64,000 nucleotides of DNA from Cohnella rhizosphaerae (GTDB taxonomy: Bacteria; Bacillota; Bacilli; Paenibacillales; Paenibacillaceae). Of this stretch, positions 28,295 through 38,900 are shown piece after piece. The translations under genes and the position numbers were made by a program. The notes beneath the pieces were generated by a model, which saw nothing but the letters and a program-made list of their open reading frames with translations, was not told the origin of the DNA and ran no database searches. How positions within the stretch are numbered: position 1 is the stretch's first letter; the number at the start of each line of letters is the position of its first letter. Location: contig NZ_JAPDIA010000009.1 of assembly GCF_029525575.1 (NCBI RefSeq), forward strand, positions 434,001-498,000, in the 5' to 3' direction.

Positions 28295-29149
28295 ATGGGC
28301 GACGGAACGGCCGGAATCGGCGCGCTTGACGATATACTGTCCCAGCTCCGGATCGACGTGATCGGGGCGTATTTTTCGCAGTGCAGTCCCGTGTGGCGGG
28401 AGATCGATTATGTACCTGCCCACAACAAGCTTTATTACATATGCGAAGGCGAGGGCTGGCTGCGCATCGGCGACAAGGAGCTCCTGCCTGAGCCGGGGGA
28501 GTTGGTGGTCATGCCGGCCAACGTGCTCCAGTCGTTTTCCGCGATCGAAGGGCGCAGGCCGTTTCTGAAATATTGGTGCCATTTTACCGCGGATATCGGA
28601 GATGCGGGGCTGTTTTCGTGGCTTGACGTGCCGTATCGCCTGACGGTGGACGCCGAGCTGCGCGAGGAGGTCGGCCGCAAGTTCGAGGCGCTCGTCGCGT
28701 GCGCGGCCGAACGGGGAATCGGCGCCAGGCTGCGGGAAAAAGCGTACTTGCTGGAGCTGCTGGCGCCGGTCGTCGAACGGGCAGCGCTCAGCCGAACGGG
28801 CGGAACCGCGGAGGACGCGGAGCGGATCATGCTGATCACGCGTTACGTCGAGACGCATCTGGCGGAAGAACTGACGCTGGACGGCCTGGCCGATTACCTG
28901 CATTTGCACCCGAACTATCTGGTCAAATACTTCAACCAACGCTTCGGCATGCCGCCGATCCGGTACGTGAACCGCAAGCGCATGGAGCGGGCCCGCCTGC
29001 TGCTTCGCACGACGGACCGCAGCATCAAGGAGATCGCCGCGGCCGTCGGTTATCCGGACACGAACCACTTCGCCAAGGCGTTCCGCCGCGAGACGAGCGC
29101 GAGCCCGTCCGCATACCGCGCGGCGGGCGGGGTTCCGGGCGAAGGATAG
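28295..29149 (+). CDS. AraC family regulator with cupin sensor domain
   Basis: 284 aa. ATG 28295 follows AGGGGAAAACAG. The N-terminal half is an AraC-type cupin ligand domain (LYYICEGEGWLRIGDKELLP, PGELVVMPANVLQSF). The C-terminal 100 aa hold two HTH motifs: LTLDGLADYLHLHPNYLVKY with FNQRFGMPPIRYVNRKRM, and IKEIAAAVGYPDTNHFAKAF with FRRE, P-S-A-YR. It probably senses a sugar, possibly fucose, and activates the divergent GH29 gene; the 167-bp gap between them would contain the site. It has a strong terminator at 29224-29244. Confidence 0.93.
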   Translation: MGDGTAGIGALDDILSQLRIDVIGAYFSQCSPVWREIDYVPAHNKLYYICEGEGWLRIGDKELLPEPGELVVMPANVLQSFSAIEGRRPFLKYWCHFTADIGDAGLFSWLDVPYRLTVDAELREEVGRKFEALVACAAERGIGARLREKAYLLELLAPVVERAALSRTGGTAEDAERIMLITRYVETHLAEELTLDGLADYLHLHPNYLVKYFNQRFGMPPIRYVNRKRMERARLLLRTTDRSIKEIAAAVGYPDTNHFAKAFRRETSASPSAYRAAGGVPGEG

Positions 29150-29223
29150 CCTGCGTTAAGGCCATTTCTGATATTTTTACGATCTTTCATCCTATCGATT
29201 TTCGCTACTGTCCGCGATCGCTT

Positions 29224-29244
29224 GCCGCGTCGCGGCTTTTTTTT
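29224..29244 (+). terminator. terminator of the AraC gene
   Basis: GCCGC-GTC-GCGGC followed by eight Ts, a compact intrinsic terminator. Confidence 0.85.
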
Positions 29245-29265
29245 AATACGAAAGTAAGTAAATCG

Positions 29266-29574
29266 AAAATCGACAGGCAAAACCCTTAAGCGCCTCTTCT
29301 ACCCGGAATGCCACAGTCCCGACAAGTAACGCTGTACAGCATTCGTAGGCCATCCCTCGCGCATGGAAGTACCGAAGGCAAGCCGAGCGAAGAGACCGGA
29401 CTCAGATGACGCTATTTCGTACAAATCGGTGCAATTGCGATCATTTCGGACTGGAGCGTCGTTATTCGCTCAGATCCAGGCTAAAAACGGTCTCCAATCC
29501 CGCGATAGAGGCATCTGGGTCCGCGAGTGGGACGCAAAGCGCGTTAGGAACAAAAATAAGGGCTCCTCAGTCCG
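29266..29574. repeat. dispersed intergenic repeat, copy B (class I 50-bp units)
   Basis: Second copy of the element at 26446-26726, about 45 bp longer in its first half. Aligned words occur at exact 50-bp steps: GCTATTTCGT at 29411, GTTATTCGCT at 29461, GCATCTGGGT at 29511, GGCTCCTCAG at 29561. It is bracketed by the AraC terminator (29224-29244) and a hairpin at 29598-29617. The rest of the gap, 29620-29813, is AT-richer and should hold the promoter of the next gene; I cannot assign one securely. Confidence 0.85.
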
Positions 29575-29597
29575 TACGCTACTCGCCATTGTGCAAA

Positions 29598-29617
29598 CAA
29601 AGGCCGCAGCGGCTTTC
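29598..29617 (+). terminator. hairpin with T-rich tail after repeat copy B
   Basis: AAAGGCCGC-A-GCGGCTTT is followed by CTCGTTTTTC. It follows no coding gene directly, so it would end only transcripts crossing the repeat. Confidence 0.55.
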
Positions 29618-29813
29618 TCGTTTTTCAGGTCGCGGATCGACTATATAGCCTCGTTGTTTTGATTTTGTTGAGTGAAATTTTAGTCTTTGTTTATTCGCGT
29701 ATGATAGAATCGGTCTGGTTTATGCGAACTTTCTTTTTTTATGAGGAGATGCTGTCGAATTATAGCATTTTATCGTGAAGTGGCCCTGGTATTTCCAAAG
29801 AGGAGGAACACGC

Positions 29814-32800
29814 GTGCGAAAAATAAACCGGCCGATCGCTTGCATCCTGGTTTTTATGCTGATTATGACCTCCCTGCCTGAATGGCTCGGGGGGCAAAGC
29901 CTATGCCGCCGGAGGAGACATGATCGTGACGGCCGTCGGCACCGGCGTTCCCGGCAGCTCGGGAGACGGCGGCGACGCGACGGAGGCGCAAGTGAATTTC
30001 GCGAAGAATATCGCTTTTGACGGCAGCGGCAATTTATATATATCCGAAGCGAGCGGAGCGAGGGTTCGAAAGGTCGATCGATCGACCGGGAAGATCTCCA
30101 CGGTAGCGGGCAATGGGAATCACGGGTTTTGGGGAGACGGAGACTTGGCTCGGTATGCGAATTTGAGTGCTCCCGAGGGAATCGCATTTGACGGCAGCGG
30201 CAATCTGTATATCGCTGACTCTAGTAATAACCGAATTCGAAAAGTAGATGCATCGGGGATTATCTCGACGGTGGCGGGCAACGGAAATTCCGGGGTTTCG
30301 GGAGACGGGGGGAGCTGCCACGTCGGCTGAACTGTCCATTCCTACCGGACTGGCTTTTGACGACGGCAATTTGTATATCGCGGATTCGGGAAACAACCGG
30401 ATTCGAAAATTAGATTTGTCGTCGGGCGATATCTCCACGGTGGCGGGCAAGGGATCCTTTGGCTATTACGGCTACTCGGGAGACGGCGGCCTGGCTACGG
30501 ATGCAGAATTGAACTTTCCGTACGGCTTGGCGTTCGACGATGACGGCAATCTGTATATCGCGGATTCTAATAATTATGTTATTCGAAAAGTAGATGCCGT
30601 GTCGAAGAAAATCAGCACCGTGGCCGGCGTCGCCGGAATTTCCGGCATGTCGCCGGAAGGAGACTTGGCGGCGGCATCCTATTTGGGTCTCCCGATGGAA
30701 TTGGCATTCGACAGCAACGGGAATCTGTATATCGCGGATGCGGGGATCCAACGAATTCGGATGATCGATACGGCAGGGTATCTTACGACGGTGGCAGGAA
30801 ACGGCGCGGCTTCTTATTCGGGAGACGGGGGGAGCGCCGACGTCAGCCACTTTGAATATTCCGATGGGGGTAGCCGTCGACAGCGACGGTACGGTCTTTA
30901 TCTCGGATTCGGCCAACAGCCGGATCCGGAAGCTTGTTCCGTCCAACAATGCGAATCTGAGCGGGCTGACGATGTCCGGCGGCGCCAGCTTAAGTCCGGC
31001 GTTTTCCTCATTCGTGACGAGCTACACGGCAACTGTGGCGAACACGGCGAGCAGTGTCACGCTGACGCCGACGACGAGCGACAGCTACGCGACGGTGACC
31101 GTCGACGGGACGCCGGTGACGAGCGGCACGGCATCGGGCGCGATCAGCCTGAACGTTGGGAGCAACGGTCCGATCGAGATCGAGGTGACGGCGAAGGACG
31201 GCACGACGAAGACCTATACGGTGACGGTGACCCGGGCGCCGAGCCTGAGCGCGAATGCGAGCTTGAGCGGCTTGAGCTTATCGAGCGGGAGCCTGAGCCC
31301 AGCGTTTGCGGAGGGGACGACAAGCTATACGGCAAGCGTCGCGAACGGAGCGAGCAGCATCACGGTCACGCCGACCGTGAGCGACAGCAACGCGACGGTG
31401 GCGGTTGACGGCACGCCCGTGACGAGCGGCACGGCATCGGGCGCGATCAGCCTGAACGTTGGAAGCAACGATCCGATTGAAGTTGAGGTGACGGCGCAGG
31501 ACGGGACGACGACACAGACCTATACGGTGACGGTGACGCGGGCGCCGAGCCTGAGCGCGAATGCGAGCTTGAGCGGCTTGAGCTTATCGGTCGGGAGCCT
31601 GAGCCCGGCGTTTGCGGAGGGGACGACAAGCTATACGGCAAGCGTCGCGAATGGCGTGGACAGCATTACGATAACGCCGACCGTGAGCGACAGCAACGCG
31701 ACGGTGACGGTTGACGGCACGCCCGTGACGAGCGGCACGGCATCGGGGGCGATCAGCCTGAGCGTAGGGAGCAACGCTCCGATTGAAGTTGAGGTGACGG
31801 CGCAGGACGGGACGACGACACAGACCTATACGGTGACGGTGACGCGGGCGCCGAGCCTGAGCGCGAATGCGAGCTTGAGCGGCTTGAGCTTATCGAGCGG
31901 GAGCCTGAGCCCGGCTTTTGCGGAGGGGACGACAAGCTATACGGCGAGCGTGAGCAATAGCGTATACAGCGTGACGCTGACGCCGATCGCGAGCGATCTT
32001 GCTGCTTCGATCAAGGTGAATGGCACGTTAGTCCCCAGCGGCTCGGCATCCGGCGCGATTCCGCTGAACATGGGCACCAACCCGATTGTGGTTACGGTAA
32101 CGGCAGAGGACGGTACGACGACGATTGCATACGCGGTGACGGTCACCAGGGCAAGCGGCGATGATACGCCGCCCGCAGCGGTTAACACGCCGCCTGCAAC
32201 CGACGACACGCCGCCCGCATCCCGCGGACCTATTCTTAATGAAAAAGATCTCGAATGTGGCGAAGTTAAAAGAAACGCTTCAAGCTGCGCTTAATAGCGT
32301 TGCACCTATGCCGTTCGCGGATGTGCAGGCGGGCAGCTGGAGCGCTCAAGCGATTCAAGTCGCTCAGCAGCTCGGCATCGTGCGCGGAAGATCGGACGGC
32401 GGTTTTCACGGGAGCGACCCGATCACGCGCGCCGAGTTTGTCGCGATGGTGGCGAAAGCTTTGCATCTCGATAGGGCAAGCGATGAGGGCTCGATCTATT
32501 CCGATACGAAGGGCCACTGGGCCGAGCCGGCCATCGATGTGCTGACGGCCGCCGGCGTTGTCGAAGGCGTAGGCAACGGTGCCTTTAAGCCGAACCAGCA
32601 GATTTCCCGCGCCGAAATATCGGCCATCCTGGCACGGCTGATGGTTCTCGATCAGACGGCCGAAGAAATCAACTTCCCGGATACGACCTACAGCTGGGCG
32701 CGCGCTTATATCGAGCAAATGGCCGGCGCCGACATTGTCAGAGGCTTGGACGACGGCAAGTTCTATCCGGGCGCCGCCGCGACGCGCGAACAAGCGGTAA

Positions 32801-32862
32801 CGATGATTCTTCGGATGCTGACCGTGAGCCGCAACATCGATCTGAAGCTTATAGAGTTATAA
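29814..32862 (+). CDS. surface protein: NHL propeller, cadherin-like beta-sandwich repeats, three SLH domains; frameshifted
   Basis: About 1014 aa after removing four extra bases. GTG 29814 lies seven bases after AGGAGG and starts a signal peptide (MRKINRPIACILVFMLIMTS, cleavage near AYA). Next are five or more NHL-type beta-propeller repeats (NLYIADSSNNRIRKVDASG, ISTVAGNGNSGVSGDGG), then four cadherin-like beta-sandwich domains (SLSPAFAEGTTSYTASV) repeating every 306 bp with near identity, a Pro/Thr linker, and three SLH domains (DPITRAEFVAMVAKAL, GHWAEPAIDVLTAAGVVEG, SWARAYIEQMAGADIVRG) for cell-wall attachment. Breaks: G6 at 29889, 30307 and 30827, A5 at 32242. Its ligand is unknown; the build suggests adhesion or scaffolding. 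Confidence 0.88.
30950..32150 (+). repeat. 306-bp coding tandem repeat, cadherin-like domains
   Basis: The unit encoding LSGLSLSSGSLSPAFAEG begins near 31262, 31568 and 31874, with a diverged first copy near 30955. Identical stretches longer than 100 bp between copies make copy-number change by recombination likely. Confidence 0.9.
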
Positions 32863-32896
32863 AGAACCCAATAAAAGCGGCTTTTTTTGACAACAG

Positions 32897-32936
32897 AGCG
32901 TGTCTATAACCTTTTATAGATGCGCTTTTGTCACTT
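32897..32936 (+). terminator. terminator between the two surface-protein genes
   Basis: GCGTGTCTATAA pairs, with one mismatch and a bulge, with TTATAGATGCGC around a 4-nt loop and is followed by TTTTGTC. Confidence 0.7.
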
Positions 32937-32977
32937 TTAGTATGAAATCGGCCTTGTTGCTTTAATAGGAGGATCCC

Positions 32978-35900
32978 ATGAAACGATTGAAGCTTTATAT
33001 GAGGACAAGATTGGCTTCCAAGCTGGTAGCGATGATGTTATCCATTGCCGTCGTATTTACGATGCTGCCCGTCGCGGCATCCGCGGAGGACGTCGTTGCT
33101 GCGGCCGACATCTCGATCGGAACGGCCGCGCCGTATAACGGGGCGGCGATCGCCGATGGCGCGATTACGTTCGGCGGCGGATCGACGACGTCCGTGCAAT
33201 GGTCTGCCAACGGCGGCGCCTATGCCGCAGCAAGCGGCTTTTTTTGCGCAGAGCACCATCTATCGGACCCGGTACGTGTTCACGGCCGACTCAAGCCATG
33301 TATTCGATCCTGCAGCCGGTGCGTATCAGCAGGGCGGGGCGCGAGATTTGTCGGGCAGCATCGCCAATCTGGGCGCGGGGACTTTTTACCGCCACCGTCA
33401 GTCAGGCGTTTACGTTAAACGATACGCTGACGATCACGGTCACATGGCCCAATGCGACGATCGAACCGTCGGATATTTCGATCGGCACGGTCGCGCCGGT
33501 GAAGGGCGCGGCGATCGAAGACGGCACGAATTCGTTCGCTCATGCTACCGCCGTCGTCACCTGGTCCACCAACGGCACCAGCTTTAATCCGGCCAGCGGC
33601 GTTTTTGCCCCCGGCACGACTTATTTCACCAAATACGAGATTACAGCCGACGCAGGGTACGCGTTCGACACTACCAGCCGTATTTACAACGACGGGGCGA
33701 AGTCTTTGGCGAGCCGCATCTTCAATCTCGGCACGAGCTTCCTGGCGGGAGCGAACGTCTCGACGAAGGTGCGCGCGGGCGACACCTTGACCGTCTTCGT
33801 GATGTGGAATACGACGGCGACCGCGACGGGGCAGACCATTATCGAAGCCGGCGACATCCGGATCGGGACCGCGGCGCCGGCGCCGTCGGTGCTGGCGGCG
33901 AATGGCACGAATACCTTTAATCATGCAACGGTTGATTATATCGAGTGGTTTGATCAATCGGTTTACTTTGACGAAGGCACGGCTTCATTTGTATCCGGAA
34001 AAACTTATAAGTCTAGCTATGCCATCCTCCCGGCCAACGGCTATGCTTTCGACACGCCTTTCGCTTACACGAAAGGGCAGTCCAGAGATTTGTCGAGCCG
34101 GATCTCGAACCTTGGCACAGGGACGTTTTACGTATACGGCTATGATGAAGGTTTATTAATCGAGGTGACCTGGCCGCAGACCGGTCTGATCGTCCCTGCC
34201 GATCTCTCGATCGGCACGGTTGCGCCGCTGCCGGCAGCGAGCATGGCGGACGGCGCGAATACGTTCGGTCACGCCGCCGCCTCGATCAAGTGGTCTGCCG
34301 ACAACGGCGCGACCTTCGATACGGCAAGCGGGGCCTTCGCCTACGAAACGACCTACCAGACGCAATACGTCATCACGGCGGCATCCGGTTACTTTTTCGA
34401 CGCGGCCGCCGGGGCGTACGAGGCGGGCGGCGCAAAGGCGTTGACGAGCCGTATGGCCAATCTCGGTTCAGGCACCTACACGGCGGTCGTATCCGGCGCG
34501 TCGAAAGACACGTTAACGATTACGGTGACTTGGCCGAAGACGGCCTCCGCGCCGCAGACGACGATCGCCGCTTCGGGGCTGTCGATCGGCACGGCTGCGC
34601 CTGCGACAGGCTCGCCTGTCGCGGACGGCGCGAATTCGTTCGCGCACGCAAGCGCAAGCGTGTCATGGTCCGCCGATAACGGGGCGAGCTATGCGGCGGC
34701 AAGCGGCACGTTCGCGCCTGGGCGGGCTTACAAGTCGAAGTACGTGCTGACTGCGGACGCGGGCTATATTTTCGATGCGACAGCGGGCGCTTATGACGGA
34801 ATTGCCGTCGCGAATCTGGGCGCCGGCTCGTTCGCGGCTGTCGTATCGACGACGAGCACCGCGAATGACACACTGACGATCACGGTAACCTGGCCGGCGA
34901 CGGCTGTCGCGGCGATTGCGGCGTCCGACCTGTCCATCGGGACGGTCGCGCCGGCGAGCGGCGAGCAGGTCGCGGACGGCACGAATGCATTCGACCACGC
35001 CTCCGCCGTCGTCGCCTGGTCAAGCGACGGCGGTGTGAATTATGCGGCTGCCAGCGGCGTTTTCGACCCGAATACGGTCTATAAGACGAAGTATGTGCTA
35101 ACTGCGGCGAGCGGCTATGCCTTTCAAACGGCAGCGAACGCCTATGACGACGTGTCCGTCGCCCATATCGGCGGCGGTTCGCTCAGCGCGAGCGTGTCGA
35201 CGGCGGTCACGGCGAACGATACGCTGACGATCGTGGTCACCTGGCCGGTGACGGGACCGGCGACGATCGCCGCTGCAGACCTCTCGATCGGCACTGCCGC
35301 GCCGGTGACGGGCGCCGCGCAGGCGAACGGCACGAATACATTCGCGCACGGTTCGGCGGTCGTTGCCTGGTCGGGCGACGGCGGCGCGACTTATGCGGCG
35401 GCCTCTGGCACGTTTGCGCCGATGACCGCCTACAAGACCAAATATGTACTAACGGCTGCCGCCGGCTACGTGTTCGATTCGACGGCGGGCGTCTACAACA
35501 AAAACGGCGCAAGAGATCTCTCCGCGCGAATTGCAAGCCTCGGCACAGGTACGTTCGCCGCGACCGTATCGACGACGACAGCGGCGAACGATACGCTGAC
35601 GCTGATCGTATCTTGGCCGGTCACAAACGCCATCAAGATCTTGCCTTCGGACCTGACGATCGGCACGCTCGCGCCGGTGACGGGCGCCGCCCAGGCGAAC
35701 GGCAGCAGCACCTTTGCGCATGCGACCGCGAGCATCGCCTGGTCCGCCGACAACGGCGCATCCTATCAGCCTGCGAGCGGGCTGTATGCGCTGGGAACGA
35801 GCTACAAGACCAGATATGTGCTTACTGCGGCATCGGGCTACCAGTTCGATACGACCGCGGGGGCGTATGCGGCGATCGGCATCGCCAACCTGGGTGCGGG

Positions 35901-38900
35901 CACCTTCACCGCCCAGGTGTCGACGACAAGCGCAGCGAACGATACGCTGACGATCGTCGTCTCCTGGCCGGCGACGGCGATCTCCGACACGCTGAAGCTC
36001 GTCTCGTCCAACGCGACCGATTTTCAAGCTTATTCGGGCAGTACGATCATTCCGGAGCAGGGTCTGACTGCGGCCGCCGAGGAGGACTACACCCTCACGC
36101 TGGTGAACCGCAGCATCGACTCGTCCGATCCGTCCGCGCCGCTTGTCGCAGCGGTCGTAGGCAGCCTGCGGGTCATCGACGATCAAGGCAACAATGTGCT
36201 GAAGGGCATTCAAAAGGTGTCAAGCGGCGTCGCCCAGAATCACCCTTGGAGCCTGAAGCTGACGATCGGCAAAAATACGTCGGCATCCGTCCGAAATTTA
36301 AAGATCATGGTCGTGAGCGGGACGGGCCGAAGAGTCGATATTCGCAACCTTATCGGCTTCGCGAGCCCGACGCTCGAATATGCGATTTTGCCGAATCCCA
36401 AAAGCGCATTTCCTTACGAATACGGCAACTACTATTACTTCGAGACAGGCGACCGCGTATCGATGAAGACTTCGTCGTTCGGGCTAATTCCCGCCGGCGT
36501 ACAACTGGTCGGCAAGCAAACGTCCAAGACGACGCCTGTAACGAATACGTTGTTCGATACGACAAACTACCAATTCGGCTATACGTTTACGATGCCGAAC
36601 GAGCCCGCCTTCTTGTCCGTGACCTCGACGGACGGCAAAGCCGCGCACGACATCCTGGTGAAGTCTACGATCTCCGGCGCCGTATCGCCGTCGTTGTCCG
36701 GAGGTTCGACTTTCGTAAAGGCGACCGGAGGGAAGCCCGCGACGGATCATTCGGGCGACATCGTCACCGTCGATTTAGGCAGTTACAATACCCGAATCTA
36801 TAAAGTTAAGGGCATCGAAGTCAGATCCGAGCTGCTGAACGTGACATTGCCGGTTACGGCGAACGGCAACGGCACCTATTCGTTTGCGATGCCTTTTACC
36901 GATGCGATCGTCACGGTGCTCGTCGACCGTATCGTATCGAACCCGCTTCAGACGGAGATTGTCAACAACGCGAGCGCGCAGGTCGATCTGAATCTGGACA
37001 CTTATTATCCGGGCGATGCGCTGCAGGTGCAGATTGCGAATACTGATCCGACGAAGTTCGTAGCCAGCATTCAAGTCTGGCGCGTCATCGAGGGCGGCAG
37101 CATACGGCTCAAGCAGGGCAAGCCTGCCGATCCGTACGCCTCGCAGATCGTGTTCGGCACGACGCCCTATCCGTCGGATTCTGAGCTGACGGCCGGCGCG
37201 ACGTTGAAGGTGGTCGTCCAGTTCGGCGAGGTCACGGTGCCTGTGTCGACCAACAGCGCCGCGCAGTTCTCGAATTATCCGGCGCAGGTGCGGCTGAACG
37301 AGGCGATTAAGTTCTCCTTCGCGCCGCCTGCCGACACGAGCAAAATTTATTCGCCGGCCATCAAACTGCACGATGCGGTTACGAATACGTCGAACGTCTA
37401 TCCGTGTACGTACGTGAAGTCCGATCCGCAAGACCAGACGAAAAGTGTGTATACATGCCCGGCCGTCACGAAGAGCCGGATCGATTCGGTCGAGCTGCTC
37501 TACGATTCGGTCGATGCAGGCTCGCCGACGTCCGGGGCGGCCAAGCTGCGGAACATCTCGTCCATCGCGCCGAACTCCAGGCTGGCGGGCGTGTTCAAGA
37601 CGATCGTGGTGTTCGGCGCGAATATGGACGGCAAAGGCCAGGTGTACATCGGCACGTCGCCCAATCCGACATTGCCGGCCGCCCTCGTCAACGTGACCGC
37701 CGCCTCGCTGGTCATTAACGTGCCGGCGAGCATGCTGTCCAGCACCGAGGACGTCACTTATTACGTATCCGCCAACGGCGTGCAGCGGTCCATCACGATC
37801 GCATCGGCGCAAAATTTGAGTCATACGGAATTCGGCTATATGGCGATTGTATCGAATGCACAGTTCAATCATTCGGTGCTCGTCGCCGAGAGCGAGAAGG
37901 CGCTGAATCAGCAGTTGGGCAACCGCAAGGCGCTCATGACGCTGAAGGGCAGCTTCAAGTCGAACGCGAACAGGTTCGGCGAGTACAATTTCAGCGGCAC
38001 GACGATCGTCAACGGCGGGCTGACGAGCTATCTGCCGACCGCCGACAGCAAGCTTCGCGTGTTTGACTCGGGGGGACGGCGACGTCTCGATCACGATGGA
38101 CGACGTCAATCTGATCGCGGGCACGTACAGCCTGCTGAAGGCCTCCGACGGCTCGATCGAGCTGGAAAAGGGCATCGAGTACGTGGACGAGTATGCGAAG
38201 GACTCGGACGGTGATCTGCTGGACCCGGGCCAACGAAACATCGAGATTGCCATCGGCCGTCAAAATAAGCTGATCGTCCTGGGCAGCGGCATGCAGGCGG
38301 GGATTACGGGCGCCACGCTGCTCGGAAATGCCATCATGTTCGACGGCAAGGTTTACTTCGGAATGGCGCTGCCCGGCAGCGGCAACGTGGGATTCGGTCT
38401 GACGATCGACCGTCTCCAATACGGTATGAACGGGCAGGGAAGCCTGGATTTCCAAGGGGTCAAGGCGGACGGTTATTTTACCCCGGGGAACGATATGTCC
38501 AAGAAGCTTCTGGGCGGCTTCGGCATCGGCGCAACGGCCGAGGGCTCGATCGATACGTTCGAGAACGAATACGCGATCGGCTTCGACGTAGATGCGAAGC
38601 TGGCGAACTTCGCGGCGAGCATGAGTATGAAGAAAAACGGCGCGAACGGCCTGTTTATCCCGGACACGATCAAGATCGTCGTCGGATTGAGCAACGGCAT
38701 TCCGGTGACGCCGATGGTGCCGATCGCGCAGTTGACGCGCATCGGCGGCGGGGTATCGGGCCTGGCCGACACGATCACGGGCAACTACAAGGGCGTGGCG
38801 CCGATCATGATCACGATCAATGGCGACCTTGAAGTAGGCAGCCTCGTCGCCGGCGAGGGACTGCTCGAGTTCAACGACGTCGAGCTTGCGATCGGACCGT

